In this document: piece after piece, positions 45,267 to 54,439 of the stretch
Layout of the letters: each line of letters begins with the position of its first letter
How positions within the stretch are numbered: position 1 is the first letter of the stretch
DNA from: Candidatus Dormiibacterota bacterium
Lineage (GTDB): Bacteria > Vulcanimicrobiota > Vulcanimicrobiia > Vulcanimicrobiales > Vulcanimicrobiaceae
NCBI GenBank assembly: GCA_035532035.1
Contig: DATKRS010000033.1
Span: 31,767 to 95,766, forward strand
Length of the DNA stretch: 64,000 nucleotides
Reading direction: 5' to 3'
Made by a program: the position numbers and the translations under genes
Notes under the pieces: model-generated
Database searches by the model: none
The model's input: only the letters and a program-made list of their open reading frames with translations
Told to the model about the DNA's origin: nothing

Positions 45267-47890
45267 GGCGTGCTCTCAGACATATCGGACATCGCACGCT
45301 CGACGTCCTCGAGCTCGCTGCGGTATCGCTCCAATTTTTCTCGCTCCTTTTGCACCACGTCGGCCTTCGCGTGTGCGACGAACTGCGCGTTGCCAAGCTT
45401 CTTCTCGCCGCGCTCGACCTCCGCGCGCAGGCGCGCCCGCTCCTTCTCGTAGCGCTCGCGCACGAGCCCCGCAGGTGCCTCGATCTCGACGCGCCCGCTC
45501 ACCGCGGCACCGGCTTCGATGCGCACCCCGGCTAGCCGCGCGTAGAGCTCGCGCTCGTACGAGCCGATCCCCACCGGGGCGCCCCTCGCTCCCAGTACTT
45601 CCCCGGGCGGGACGCTTATTTTCGCGCGTTCGTTGCGTAGGCGGACGATCTCGTCGCGCAGCGCCTCCATCCGGCCCGCAGCCTCTCGGTCGACTGGGAC
45701 CTCGAGCGGGTCGGGCCAGGCTGCGGTCATGATCGTGTCGCCATCGTGAGGCAGGGCGAGCCAGACCTCTTCGGTGATAAACGGTGCGAGCGGGTGCAGC
45801 AAACGCATCGCATTGTTCAAAACGAAGGTCAGAACCGCGGCGCGCGTCTCACCTGCTTCTTCGAGCTTCGTCGCCTCGACATACCAATCGCAGAACTCAT
45901 ACCAGATGAAATGCCAGATGCGCTCGGCGGCGTTCCCGATGTCGTAGCCGTCAAGCAAGCTGCCGACCTCGAGAATCGTGTCGTGCAGGCGCGTGAGGAT
46001 CCAACGATCGGCAAGGGTCAGTGCGGCGATTTTGGGTAGAGTCAGCGCGTTCGGAAGCCGTTCCGGAAGCGAGAGCACGTACCGCGTGGCGTTCCAAATC
46101 TTGTTGTTGAAGTTACGCGCCTCCTCGCATCGCGACTCCTGGAAACGTACTTCTTGCGCCTCGACACGCAGCTGGCGCAGGACGCCCATGCGAAACGCGT
46201 CGGCCCCGTACTTCTCGACCAGCTCCATCGGATCGATCGCGTTGCCGAGCGATTTCGACATCTTTCGCCCTTGCGCGTCGAAGACCAGCGGCGTCACGAA
46301 GACGTCGCGAAACGGTGCCTTACCCATCACGTAGAGCCCGAGCATCACCATGCGGGCGACCCAGAGGAAGATGATCTCGCCACCGGTGACGAGCGTCTGC
46401 GACGGATACCAGCACTCGAGCTCGAGCGTCTTCTCCGGCCAGCCGAGAATCGAGAATGGCCACAAAGCGCTCGAGAACCACGTGTCGAGCGTATCGGGAT
46501 CGCGCGTCAGCTCACGCGTGCCATACCGCTCCTGCGCCTGCGCAAGCGCTTCGTCTTCGGACTCGGCGACGATCGTCGCTCCGTCGGGCGTGTACCACAC
46601 CGGGAGCTGATGACCCCACCAGACTTGCCGCGAGACGTTCCAGTCGCGGATGTTCTCCAGCCACTGTTCGTACGTGCGGCCATAGCGTTCCGGTACGAAG
46701 CGGACCCGCCCGTCGCGATACGCATCGAGCGCGGGCCTCGCAAGCGGTTTCGCCTTCACGAACCATTGCTCGAGCAAGAGTGGCTCGATAACCGCTCCCG
46801 TACGTTCTGAGACGGCGATAGCGTGGCGATACGGTTCTTCCTTTACGACGAGCCCCGCCTCACGAAGGTCGGCACTGATGCGGGCGCGGGCCTGCGTCCG
46901 ATCGAGGCCCACATACGCGCCCACGTCGACGTCGGCTGCGGTGATACGACCTTCCAAGTCCATGATCGAGAGCACCGGCAAGCCGTGCCGTTCGCCGATT
47001 TCGAAATCCGTCACGTCGTGTCCAGGCGTCACCTTCACCGCGCCGCTGCCGAACGCCGGATCGACTGCGGCATCGGCAACGACGGGGATTTTTCGTACGA
47101 GCAGCGGCGGAACGAGTACGCTCGCACCGATCCACGCCCGATAGCGCGCGTCCTCCGGGTGCACGGCGATCGCGACGTCGCCGAGCATCGTCTCCGGGCG
47201 CGTCGTCGCGACCGTGATGCCTCCCGGACCGTCGGCCGCCGGATACGTCACGTGCCACAACGTTGCGTCGCGCTCTTCGTGCTCCACCTCGGCATCCGAG
47301 ATCGTCGTCTTTGCGACCGGATCCCAGTTGACGAGTCGTTTGCCGCGGTAGAGCAACCCGTCGCGATAGAGCGTGACGAAGACGCGCCGCACGGCGACTG
47401 AGAGCCCCTCGTCCATTGTGAACCGCGAACGCGCCCAATCCGGACCGAAGCCAAGTGCGCGAAACTGACGCTCGATCGCTCCGGCGCACCCTCGCGCCCA
47501 CGCCCACGCGCGCTCGAGGTACTTCTCGCGTCCGAGATTCTCGCGCGTCGTCCCTTCGCGTGCCAGCTCGCGCACGAGCACGGCTTCGGTAGCGATCGCT
47601 GCGTGATCCGTACCTGGAAGCCAGTCGGCATTGTCGCCGCACATGCGGCGGTAGCGTACGAGCGCGTCCATCGGCGTGTACGTCGAGCCGTGGCCGATGT
47701 GTGCGCGTGCCGTGACGTTCGGAGGCGGCATGCAGATGATAAATGGCGGGCGCGCCGGGTCGGCTTCTTCGTGAAAGTAGCCGCGCTGTTCCCAGCGCTC
47801 GTAGAGCCGTGCCTCGACGGCTTTCGGGTCGTACGGGGTCGTTCGCGACGGCTTGGCATTCGACGCGCTCACTGCGCGCCTACGGTTCAT
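45263..47890 (-). CDS. valS: Valyl-tRNA synthetase
   Basis: An 875-residue class I synthetase charging tRNA-Val. It has the HIGH motif (HIGHGSTYTPMD, residues 64-67), the editing domain (ATTRPETMLGDVAIAVHPED; GHDVTDFEIG), KMSKS (GRKMSKSLGNAIDP) and the C-terminal coiled coil (from about 810) typical of ValS. The segment before HIGH reads PPPNVTARAH where NVTGxLH is usual. It is followed by pyrR with a 4-bp overlap. Confidence 0.96.
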   Translation of the reverse strand: MNRRRAVSASNAKPSRTTPYDPKAVEARLYERWEQRGYFHEEADPARPPFIICMPPPNVTARAHIGHGSTYTPMDALVRYRRMCGDNADWLPGTDHAAIATEAVLVRELAREGTTRENLGREKYLERAWAWARGCAGAIERQFRALGFGPDWARSRFTMDEGLSVAVRRVFVTLYRDGLLYRGKRLVNWDPVAKTTISDAEVEHEERDATLWHVTYPAADGPGGITVATTRPETMLGDVAIAVHPEDARYRAWIGASVLVPPLLVRKIPVVADAAVDPAFGSGAVKVTPGHDVTDFEIGERHGLPVLSIMDLEGRITAADVDVGAYVGLDRTQARARISADLREAGLVVKEEPYRHAIAVSERTGAVIEPLLLEQWFVKAKPLARPALDAYRDGRVRFVPERYGRTYEQWLENIRDWNVSRQVWWGHQLPVWYTPDGATIVAESEDEALAQAQERYGTRELTRDPDTLDTWFSSALWPFSILGWPEKTLELECWYPSQTLVTGGEIIFLWVARMVMLGLYVMGKAPFRDVFVTPLVFDAQGRKMSKSLGNAIDPMELVEKYGADAFRMGVLRQLRVEAQEVRFQESRCEEARNFNNKIWNATRYVLSLPERLPNALTLPKIAALTLADRWILTRLHDTILEVGSLLDGYDIGNAAERIWHFIWYEFCDWYVEATKLEEAGETRAAVLTFVLNNAMRLLHPLAPFITEEVWLALPHDGDTIMTAAWPDPLEVPVDREAAGRMEALRDEIVRLRNERAKISVPPGEVLGARGAPVGIGSYERELYARLAGVRIEAGAAVSGRVEIEAPAGLVRERYEKERARLRAEVERGEKKLGNAQFVAHAKADVVQKEREKLERYRSELEDVERAMSDMSESTP

Positions 47891-47945
47891 CGCAAGACAG
47901 ACGCGACCCTGGGGAGGGCCGTTCGCTAGCAGCGCGAGATCGCGG

Positions 47946-49205
47946 CTACGCGGGTTCCTTCTTTTGCTGCTCCTGATAGATGAGCGTCGGCGTCTCCTTC
48001 TTCTCGATGACGTCCTTGTTGACGACGCATTTCTTCACGCCGACGAGCGACGGCAGATCATACATCACTTCCAGCATCACCTCTTCGAGAATCGAACGAA
48101 GCCCGCGAGCGCCGGTCTTGCGGCCCTGCGCCTTCGCGGCGATCGCGACGAGCGCGTCCTTCGTGAACTGCAAGTCAACGCCGTCCATGTTCATGATCTT
48201 TTGGAACTGGCGGACGAGGGCGTTACGCGGCTCCGTCAGGATGCGGCGTAGGGCGAGATCGTCGAGCGCGTCGAGCGTTACGACGATTGGCAGTCTGCCG
48301 ATAAACTCCGGTATGAGTCCGTAGCGCAGAAGATCCTCGGGCATGAGCTGCTGAAGGAGCTTGCCGACGCGCGTCTCGCGCTTGCCTTCCTGCCGTGCGC
48401 GGAAGCCCATGTTGTTGGCGGCAACCCGCCCCTCGATAATGCGATCGAGTCCGTCGAACGCACCACCGCAGATGAAGAGCACGTTGGTCGTGTCGATTTG
48501 GATGAACTCTTGGTGCGGGTGCTTGCGGCCGCCCTGCGGCGGTACGTTTGCCGTGGTGCCTTCCAATATCTTGAGGAGCGCCTGCTGCACGCCTTCACCC
48601 GAGACGTCACGTGTGATCGACGGATTCTCACTCTTGCGCGCGATTTTGTCGATCTCGTCGATGTAGACGATGCCTTTCTCGGCGCGCTTGACGTCATAGT
48701 CCGCGGCTTGGATCAGCTTTAGCAGAATGTTCTCGACGTCTTCGCCGACGTACCCCGCTTCCGTCAGGGACGTCGCGTCGGCCATCGCAAGGGGCACGTC
48801 GAGGATCTTCGCGAGCGTCTGTGCCAGATATGTCTTGCCCGAGCCGGTCGGTCCGACGAGCAGAATGTTCGACTTCTGCAGCTCGACATCGTCCGCAGTC
48901 GAGCCAGCATTGATGCGCTTGTAGTGGTTGTACACCGCAACCGCCAGCGACTTCTTCGCGCGATCCTGGCCGATTACGTATTGGTTGAGAATGTGGTTGA
49001 TCTCTTTGGGCTTCGGAATGTTCCGAAGGCGGAGATTCTCGTCGGCATTCTTGTAGAGCTCTTCCTCGATGATCTCATTGCAGAGCTCGATACATTCGTC
49101 GCAGATGTACACGCCCGGGCCGGCGATCAACTTGCGCACCTGCTCCTGCGATTTGCCGCAGAAGCTGCACTTCAGTTGACCCTTGTCTTCTCCGAAACGA
49201 AACAT
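47946..49205 (-). CDS. clpX: ATP-dependent Clp protease ATP-binding subunit ClpX
   Basis: A 419-residue AAA+ unfoldase for ClpP. The N-terminal zinc domain shows CSFCGKSQ and ICDECIELC. Walker A is [18 protein letters not shown], Walker [13 protein letters not shown], sensor motifs [12 protein letters not shown], with [20 protein letters not shown] at the C-terminus. The ClpP-contact loop appears as MGF (NNMGFRARQ), a mild variant of the usual IGF. It is 24 bp after clpP. Confidence 0.96.
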   Translation of the reverse strand: MFRFGEDKGQLKCSFCGKSQEQVRKLIAGPGVYICDECIELCNEIIEEELYKNADENLRLRNIPKPKEINHILNQYVIGQDRAKKSLAVAVYNHYKRINAGSTADDVELQKSNILLVGPTGSGKTYLAQTLAKILDVPLAMADATSLTEAGYVGEDVENILLKLIQAADYDVKRAEKGIVYIDEIDKIARKSENPSITRDVSGEGVQQALLKILEGTTANVPPQGGRKHPHQEFIQIDTTNVLFICGGAFDGLDRIIEGRVAANNMGFRARQEGKRETRVGKLLQQLMPEDLLRYGLIPEFIGRLPIVVTLDALDDLALRRILTEPRNALVRQFQKIMNMDGVDLQFTKDALVAIAAKAQGRKTGARGLRSILEEVMLEVMYDLPSLVGVKKCVVNKDVIEKKETPTLIYQEQQKKEPA

Positions 49206-49229
49206 TTGCTCCCCCGCGTCGCCGCCGGC

Positions 49230-49838
49230 CTACGCCGGTTTGGGCAGTGTCCCACGACTTTCGATGATAGTGTCGATTATCCCGTACGTCTTGGCCTCGT
49301 CCGCGGCCATGTAGTAGTCGCGATCGATATCCCGCAGGATCTGGTCCAGAGACTTGCCGGTGGTCGACTCGTAGATTTTGGCGATCGTCTGGCGCGTCGC
49401 GACGAGGTCGCGTGCCGCGATCTCCACATCGGTTGCTTGTCCCCCGATCTGCGAGACCCAGGGCTGATGAATGAGGATCTTCGAGTGAGGAAGCGCATAG
49501 CGCTTGCCCCGCTGACCGCCGGTAAGGAGCACCGATCCCATCGAGGCCGCCATGCCCATGCAAATCGTCGCGACGTCGGGCTTGATGAAGCGCATGGCAT
49601 CGAAGATCGCCAAACCCGCGGTGACGCTGCCGCCCGGCGAGTTGATGTACATGTCGATGTCTTTGTCCGGGTCTTCTTTTTCGAGAAAGAGCAACTGCGC
49701 GATCACCAGGCTCGACAGATGATCGTCGAGCGGTCCCCCGACGAAGATGATGCGGTCCTTGAGCAGCCGCGAATAGATATCATACGCGCGCTCACCGCGA
49801 GCGGTCTGCTCCACGACCATCGGTACCAGGTGACCCAT
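49230..49838 (-). CDS. clpP: ATP-dependent Clp protease proteolytic subunit
   Basis: A 202-residue serine protease. The active site shows [14 protein letters not shown] (Ser), [11 protein letters not shown] (His) and the later Asp in the [19 protein letters not shown] segment; the family ending is [21 protein letters not shown] at 49838 gives the normal short propeptide ([12 protein letters not shown]). The frame runs to 49907 but lacks support there. The order tig-clpP-clpX is the classic one. Confidence 0.95.
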   Translation of the reverse strand: MGHLVPMVVEQTARGERAYDIYSRLLKDRIIFVGGPLDDHLSSLVIAQLLFLEKEDPDKDIDMYINSPGGSVTAGLAIFDAMRFIKPDVATICMGMAASMGSVLLTGGQRGKRYALPHSKILIHQPWVSQIGGQATDVEIAARDLVATRQTIAKIYESTTGKSLDQILRDIDRDYYMAADEAKTYGIIDTIIESRGTLPKPA

Positions 49839-49910
49839 GCGATTTCTATACTCCCCAAAAGCTCTATCGGACGATACGCCTGCCGGGTCGGTCCCTACAG
49901 GCCGCAATCT

Positions 49911-51236
49911 TTAACCTATCTTGACCTTCGCATCGCTGCTGTCCCCGGGTGGTGCCCCTACTTTCGCATGATCGACGAGCAAGTCAAGCGTCTTGCTCCG
50001 TACGATCCCTTCTTTTAGGGAGCTCATGCTCGAGGCAAGAGCCTCGCGCATCCGCTGGGGAGACTGGTCGTACCGCTGCGCGAGCACCTCGATCTCTTCG
50101 CGAACCTCCGCGGGCGAGGCCTCGATACCCTCGGCTTTAGCAACCGCCTCGAGCACCAGCGTGCCCTTGACCTGCGTTGCCGCATCCTCGCGATACTTCG
50201 CGCGCAACGTCTCCTCCGTTGCGCCGATCCGTGCGAGATACTCATCGAAACCGATCCCCGCGCGGCGAGCGCGCTGCGCGGTCTCGGCAATCATGGACTC
50301 CACCTCCCGCTCGACGAGACCTTGCGGAACCGGAATCTCGAGCCGGCCCAGAAGGTGCTCCATGACGGCGTTGCCGATCGCACGACGCCGTCGGCCCTCT
50401 GCGACCGCCTCCAGGCGCTTGCGTATCTCGACGCGCAGGTCTTCCAAGCTCTGCGACTCCGAAACGCTCTTCGCAAACTCGTCGTCGAGCGCCGGGACGT
50501 CGATCTCTTTGACCTCGTGCAGCGTCACGGTGAAGCTCGCCGCTTTACCCGCATACTCGGTCTTCGCGTAATCCGCGGGAAAACTGACTTCGAAGGTCTT
50601 CGTCTCGCCGTTGCTCATGCCGGAAATCCCGTGGGCGAATCCCGGGATGAATCGCTCCTCCACGAGCTCTGCCTCTTGGCGCTCTGCCGTCCCGCCCTCG
50701 AAGACGTCACCCTCGATGCGTCCCTCATAGTCGATCGTGACGACGTCTCCCAGCCGTGCCGGGCGTTCGACCGGCACCAGCGTAGCGCGCTCCCGAGCAA
50801 AGGCCTGCACCGCGGCCTCGACGTCCGCCTCGGTCACGACGACCAGCGGAACCTCGACCGCCACGCCCTTGTACTCTCCCAGCTCGATACGCGGTCGCAC
50901 TTCCACCGTCGCTTTGAGGCGCGTCGGCTTCCCTTCTTCTTCGGGCAGTAGTTCGATCGTCGGCCGGTCGACCGGATCGAGATCGTGCTCGCGCATCGCC
51001 CGTGCGTACGCGACAGGAGCAACGTCGTCGAGCGCTTCGCTCTCGATTGCGTCCGTGCCGTACGTCTGCTCGAAGAGGCGACGCGGAATCTTCCCTGGAC
51101 GGAAACCCGGAAGCTTCACCTTGCGCGAAAGCCGCGAGAAGGCTCGCTGCCGGGCGGCGTCCACCTCGTCGGCGGTAAGCGGGATCTCGAGCTCGACCCG
51201 CGTGGGCTCGAGTCTCGTCAGCGTCGATGCGTTCAT
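49911..51236 (-). CDS. tig: Trigger factor
   Basis: A 441-residue ribosome-associated chaperone with peptidyl-prolyl isomerase activity. The ribosome-binding signature GFRPGKIPRRLFEQTYG is near residue 43. The FKBP-like domain spans about 155-245 (GDVVTIDYEGRIEGDVFEGG; GFAHGISGM). The C-terminal domain is helical and contacts substrate. It starts 23 bp after tRNA-Gly on the same strand, so the tRNA promoter may also serve it. Confidence 0.95.
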   Translation of the reverse strand: MNASTLTRLEPTRVELEIPLTADEVDAARQRAFSRLSRKVKLPGFRPGKIPRRLFEQTYGTDAIESEALDDVAPVAYARAMREHDLDPVDRPTIELLPEEEGKPTRLKATVEVRPRIELGEYKGVAVEVPLVVVTEADVEAAVQAFARERATLVPVERPARLGDVVTIDYEGRIEGDVFEGGTAERQEAELVEERFIPGFAHGISGMSNGETKTFEVSFPADYAKTEYAGKAASFTVTLHEVKEIDVPALDDEFAKSVSESQSLEDLRVEIRKRLEAVAEGRRRRAIGNAVMEHLLGRLEIPVPQGLVEREVESMIAETAQRARRAGIGFDEYLARIGATEETLRAKYREDAATQVKGTLVLEAVAKAEGIEASPAEVREEIEVLAQRYDQSPQRMREALASSMSSLKEGIVRSKTLDLLVDHAKVGAPPGDSSDAKVKIG

Positions 51237-51259
51237 CCTATGGAGCCCATGTATTCTTA

Positions 51260-51330
51260 GCGGAAGACGAGATTCGAACTCGCGACCCTCGCCTTGGCAA
51301 GGCGATGCTCTACCACTGAGCTACTTCCGC
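51260..51330 (-). tRNA. tRNA-Gly (GCC anticodon)
   Basis: A full cloverleaf is visible on the minus strand: acceptor GCGGAAG pairing with CTTCCGC, D arm AGCTCAGTGGTAGAGC, anticodon loop TTGCCAA with anticodon GCC at 51296-51298, and T arm GGTTCGAATC-like (GAGTTCGAATCTC). No encoded CCA. Confidence 0.95.
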
Positions 51331-51524
51331 AGGCATCGCTCAAGTTTCGACTGACGTACCTTCGGAGACGTTCGTCGCTCGCCGTCCTTGGCTCGCTCCT
51401 ACTGCTCCGCCTCCTCGCTCTCGCCGTCCATGCTTCGCTCGTCGGTCGGAACCTCCTCAGGCACGTCAACCGAAACTCTCGCTTGGAAATTATCGATATC
51501 CTCTCGCTCCGCACGGTGCGCCTT

Positions 51525-51606
51525 TGGGCAAGCAGAGACTCGAACTCTGACGGGTTGCCCCACTGGATTCTAAGTCCAGCGCGTCTGCCGGTTCCGCCAC
51601 TTGCCC
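51525..51606 (-). tRNA. tRNA-Leu (UAG anticodon)
   Basis: Minus-strand cloverleaf with the long variable arm of tRNA-Leu: acceptor GGGCAAG/CTTGCCC, D arm GCGGAACCGGCAGACGC, anticodon stem CTGGA/TCCAG around loop CTTAGAA (anticodon TAG), variable arm TGGGGCAACCCG and T loop TTCGAGT. The 194 bp between it and tRNA-Gly hold no gene that I can support. Confidence 0.93.
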
Positions 51607-51674
51607 CGACGCCGCCGGCCCGGCGACGCGTGTAGATAGCGCGCCGGAGGCGTGTGCACCTGCTCGCGCTGCCT

Positions 51675-51710
51675 GAAAAGAGGATTGCCGCGGTGCGAGC
51701 CGCGGCAATC
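51675..51710 (-). terminator. Rho-independent terminator after the small secreted-protein gene
   Basis: A perfect 11-bp stem GATTGCCGCGG / CCGCGGCAATC with a 6-base loop (51683-51710), followed on the minus strand by CTCTTTTC. It ends the transcript from the 51745-52714 gene pair before tRNA-Leu. Confidence 0.75.
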
Positions 51711-51744
51711 GTTCTCTTTCGCTGAGTCGCTTATGGTTGCGTGG

Positions 51745-52194
51745 TTAGCGGCAGCACCAGTCGTCCCAGTCGCGGCCACCCCAACCCCAGCCCCAACCCA
51801 TGTTGAAGCCCCAGCCCGGATATGGGTACTGCCATGCCGGATACCGGTTCGGGATGTAGCGATAGGGCGTCTCGATGTCGTCGGCCACGAACACGCCGTC
51901 GCCGGGATGGCCGTAGACCGTTACTTGCATCCCGGGCTCGAGCGTCAGACCGGTCGGCGTGATAATGGTGCCCTGGTGCAGTTGCACCCGGTCCAGGTCG
52001 CCGTTCCGTGCACGGACGTACACGATCCATTGACCGTCGAGGGACCGAATCGTCCCTGCGATCGATTGCTGGTGCACGGCGTAACTCGGCGTGCCCTCGG
52101 CGGGCTGCGCCTGCGCGATGCCGCTCAGCGACAGCGCCAGCACACCGGCGAGGAACGTCAGGCCCCCGCGCGTCGCGACACTTTTCATCATCAT
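51745..52194 (-). CDS. Small exported protein with OB-like domain and Trp/Gly-rich CC tail (paralog A)
   Basis: A 149-residue exported protein with a signal peptide (LTFLAGVLALSLSGIAQAQ). A compact beta domain follows (SIAGTIRSLDGQWIVYVRAR, LDRVQLHQGTIITPTGLTLE, PGMQVTVYGHPGDG), reminiscent of DUF5666-type folds. The C-terminus is very aromatic: WQYPYPGWGFNMGWGWGWGG, ending DWCCR. The domain is clearly paralogous to the next gene. The start is the first of three ATG codons at 52194. Function unknown; extracytoplasmic location is likely. Confidence 0.75.
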   Translation of the reverse strand: MMMKSVATRGGLTFLAGVLALSLSGIAQAQPAEGTPSYAVHQQSIAGTIRSLDGQWIVYVRARNGDLDRVQLHQGTIITPTGLTLEPGMQVTVYGHPGDGVFVADDIETPYRYIPNRYPAWQYPYPGWGFNMGWGWGWGGRDWDDWCCR

Positions 52195-52237
52195 AATGAT
52201 AGGAATTCCACCTGACCCTTCGTGGGAAACGAGGAAA

Positions 52238-52714
52238 CTACCCCGGTGGGTTCCATGCGGCCGGAGCAGAGCAGCACCCACGATCGTCGTCGTCCCGCCG
52301 GTCGTCGCCGTTCCGGTACGGGTAGTATCCCCGACCGTACCCGTATCCCGGGCCGTAACGGTATCCAAACGCAGCGTCGATCTCGTTCGCGGCAAGAACC
52401 TGCCCGTACGAGAAGCCGTAAATCGTAACGCGCATTCCCGGGCGCAGCGTGAGCCCCGTGGGGTTGATGACCGTGCCCTGATGCATCTCCACGCGATCGA
52501 CGTATCCTTGCTGGTCGCGAACGAGCAGCGAGTATCTCCCATCGAACCACGTGATCGTGCCGGCGATCGTTTTCCCGCCGCCGCCGTATCCGTAACCATT
52601 GCCGTACGGATAGTTCTGCGCTTGGGCAGGTGCACAGAGGAACGCGATTGACGCAAGCGCAGCCATCGCCGTCACAGCGCGCCGGATCGAAATGAGCCTC
52701 GTTGAATTTACCAC
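52238..52714 (-). CDS. Small exported protein with OB-like domain and Tyr/Gly-rich CC tail (paralog B)
   Basis: An exported protein of 158 residues. Signal peptide: ISIRRAVTAMAALASIAFL up to APAQAQ. A Gly/Tyr-rich linker (YPYGNGYGYGGGG) leads to the same domain as the next gene downstream (IAGTITWFDGRYSLLVRD, VDRVEMHQGTVINPTGLTLR, PGMRVTIYGFSYG). The tail is again aromatic and charged (YGPGYGYGRGYYPYRNG, then DDRRDDDDRGCC). I chose GTG at 52714, where AAGGAG lies 10 bases upstream; ATG at 52735 is the alternative. Together the pair looks like a tandem duplication. Confidence 0.72.
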   Translation of the reverse strand: MVNSTRLISIRRAVTAMAALASIAFLCAPAQAQNYPYGNGYGYGGGGKTIAGTITWFDGRYSLLVRDQQGYVDRVEMHQGTVINPTGLTLRPGMRVTIYGFSYGQVLAANEIDAAFGYRYGPGYGYGRGYYPYRNGDDRRDDDDRGCCSAPAAWNPPG

Positions 52715-52974
52715 CGTTGCAAATCTCCTTGTCATAGGAGGAACGTTGGCATCGAGCCTCAGGTTCCGCGCAATGGCCCGCGAATCGCCAGATCCCACCT
52801 CTTTTACCTGGAAAGGATCGGTTCCCCGTGAGCACCGTCGCCCTCCGGTTCGCCGCCATTTCTAGAGAGGCCGCGGAGTAAAAACGGGGAGACCTCCGCG
52901 CGCGCAGCGCACGAGTGCGTAGATGGGGCTACAAATGGGGCCACGACGCCCGCTCTCCTCTGCGCTAGAAAGCG
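52715..52974. other. Non-coding stretch upstream of the paralog pair
   Basis: About 260 bases between the secreted-protein gene and the tRNA terminator. Short frames here are broken and unconvincing. It must hold the promoter of the 52714 gene; I see no clear match to a known riboswitch. Confidence 0.4.
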
Positions 52975-53010
52975 AAAGACCCGTCAGAGTCCTTATTTGA
53001 CGGGCCTTTT
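52975..53010 (-). terminator. Terminator of the tRNA-Lys operon (works on both strands)
   Basis: A 12-pair stem AAAGGCCCGTCA / TGACGGGTCTTT (minus-strand reading, one G-T pair) with an 11-base loop, 14 bases after tRNA-Lys(CUU). Both strands end in T-rich tails (TCTTT minus, CCTTTT plus). Confidence 0.75.
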
Positions 53011-53023
53011 CGGCGAAGGTCTT

Positions 53024-53095
53024 TGCACCGCGAGGGACTTGAACCCCCAACCAAGTGATTAAGAGTCACCTGCTCTACCATTGAGCTAGCGGTGC
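53024..53095 (-). tRNA. tRNA-Lys (CUU anticodon)
   Basis: Minus-strand cloverleaf: acceptor GCACCGC/GCGGTGC, D arm AGCTCAATGGTAGAGC, anticodon stem GGTGA/TCACT-type around loop CTCTTAA (anticodon CTT), T arm GGGGGTTCAAGTCCCTC. It lies 33 bp downstream of tRNA-Lys(UUU). Confidence 0.93.
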
Positions 53096-53128
53096 AGGCC
53101 GCTGCCGGATGTTCGCGACGGAATTTTT

Positions 53129-53201
53129 TGCGCCCTCCGGGACTCGAACCCGGGACCAACGGATTAAAAGTCCGCTGCTCTACCGACTGAGCTAAAGGCG
53201 C
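53129..53201 (-). tRNA. tRNA-Lys (UUU anticodon), integration target of the 9-kb element
   Basis: Minus-strand cloverleaf: acceptor GCGCCTT/AGGGCGC (one wobble), D arm AGCTCAGTCGGTAGAGC, anticodon stem CGGA/TCCG around CTTTTAA (anticodon TTT), T arm CGGGTTCGAGTCCCG. The gene is intact, but its 5' part from the anticodon arm onward is repeated exactly at 62151-62194, so that half was supplied by the inserted element. The original promoter side is now 9 kb away. Confidence 0.95.
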
Positions 53202-53203
53202 GT
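53160..53203. repeat. attL-type repeat, 44 bp, in tRNA-Lys(UUU)
   Basis: A 44-bp perfect direct repeat shared with 62151-62194. It begins CGGATTAAAAGTCCG, which is the symmetric anticodon stem-loop (typical crossover site of tyrosine integrases), and runs to the tRNA 5' end plus 2 bases (GCGCGT). Confidence 0.92.
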
Positions 53204-53270
53204 GTCAATGATCCCCTTACTTGATGCGGGTTTGCGCGCGCCCCGTATTCCGACGCCGCGCGGAGCAAGT

Positions 53271-53292
53271 CTTTTGGTCACCTTTTGGTCAC
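53271..53292 (+). repeat. Tandem 11-bp repeat near attL (candidate integrase arm sites)
   Basis: CTTTTGGTCAC occurs twice head to tail (53271-53281, 53282-53292), one DNA turn apart, between attL and the integrase gene. A related pair lies near attR at 61997-62013. Confidence 0.6.
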
Positions 53293-53298
53293 CTCCAC

Positions 53299-54438
53299 CT
53301 ACGCTCCGCTCCCTGAAACGCTCGCGAGCACCGGCCGCAGCACCGCGTCGAGCTTTACCGCAGCCTCGGCCTGGAGCCCTTCGGAGACGTGGGAGTAGAG
53401 GTCCATCGTGATCGCGATAGTGCTATGCCCCAAACGCTCCTGCACGACCTTCGGATGCACTCCTGCGGCGAGGAGCTGGCTCGCGTGCGTGTGCCGCATC
53501 GTGTGGAACGTGACGCCTTGAAGCCCCGCACCGCTCGCGAGAGCGCTGAATCGCTTGGAGAGCGTGTACGGCGCCCACGGGTTGCCGGCGTCGTCGTACG
53601 CGAAGATATATCCGGGGCCGAGGCGAGCCTGAGCGATTCGGTGCCGTCGCAGGGCCTCACTCGCACTCTCGGGCAACGTGATGATGCGCGCCTTCCCGCT
53701 CTTGGGCGGCTTCTCGCTGACCCCGGCCTTCGTTTGTTGGAGCGAGCGTCGGATCGACAGCGTTCCGCGGCGAGCATCGAGGTCATCCCACTTTGCGCCG
53801 CATAGCTCGCCCAGGCGAGCACCGCTGGCCAGGCCAACCGTCACGATCGCTTCCAGAGGCGTCCCGGACGCTGTGGCGAGCAGCTTCGCAAGCTCCTCGT
53901 CGCTGAGGAATCGCATCTCCCTGCGCGTGAGCTTCGGCTTTCGCGCGACTGCGGCCACGTTCTGCTGAACGCGACTTTCCCGCAGGGCTTGGGCGAGGAC
54001 GATATGGACGAACCTGTGATGATGCAGCACCGTCGTCGCGCTGTATTCAGCGGCTCCCCATTCCGCATACGCCGCGTTGAGGTTGCTGGCGCTGAGCTTC
54101 TGAAGCGGAACATCGCCGAGCTTTGGAATGACGTGCAGGCGTGCGATCCCCTCGAAGCGCTCCTGCGTCTTGGGCGCATAGTGCGCCTTCGAACCCGCAA
54201 GAAACGCTGTGATATACTGCCCGAACGTCGTACGGTCGCGTTCCACGTAGTTACCGCAGCCGATCGCCGCCTCTTCCGCGACGAGCGCCTTCTGCGCGTC
54301 CTTCTTATTGCCGATGAATGTGAAGCGGTGCTGGCGGCGTCGCCCATTGGCGTCACGCGGTAGCGGCAAGATGGCTGACCATACAGCCCGGCCGTTCTTG
54401 CTCCCTCGCTTCTTTAGGCGTCTATCTGTGTCTGGCAT
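53299..54438 (-). CDS. Tyrosine integrase of the 9-kb element
   Basis: A 379-residue phage-type integrase. The N-terminal arm-binding part (SAILPLPRDANGRRRQHRFT) and SAM-like core-binding domain (TTFGQYITAFLAGSKAHYAP) precede the catalytic domain, which has GARLGELCGAKW (Arg), the beta-hairpin lysine segment, HTMRHTHASQLLAAG, ERLGHSTIA and the Tyr in TMDLYSHV. ATG at 54438 follows the repressor stop at once and has AAGGAC 9 bases upstream. The gene ends 95 bp from attL and is transcribed toward tRNA-Lys, so read-through could supply the tRNAs. Confidence 0.93.
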   Translation of the reverse strand: MPDTDRRLKKRGSKNGRAVWSAILPLPRDANGRRRQHRFTFIGNKKDAQKALVAEEAAIGCGNYVERDRTTFGQYITAFLAGSKAHYAPKTQERFEGIARLHVIPKLGDVPLQKLSASNLNAAYAEWGAAEYSATTVLHHHRFVHIVLAQALRESRVQQNVAAVARKPKLTRREMRFLSDEELAKLLATASGTPLEAIVTVGLASGARLGELCGAKWDDLDARRGTLSIRRSLQQTKAGVSEKPPKSGKARIITLPESASEALRRHRIAQARLGPGYIFAYDDAGNPWAPYTLSKRFSALASGAGLQGVTFHTMRHTHASQLLAAGVHPKVVQERLGHSTIAITMDLYSHVSEGLQAEAAVKLDAVLRPVLASVSGSGA

Positions 54439-54439
54439 T

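Noticed and set aside
48924..50018. Plus-strand frame of 364 codons
   Set aside because: It is antisense to clpX, clpP and tig, all unambiguous; its composition is that of a shadow frame.
52862..53159. Short minus-strand frames running through the two tRNA-Lys genes
   Set aside because: They read across tRNA genes and a terminator and show no protein-like pattern.
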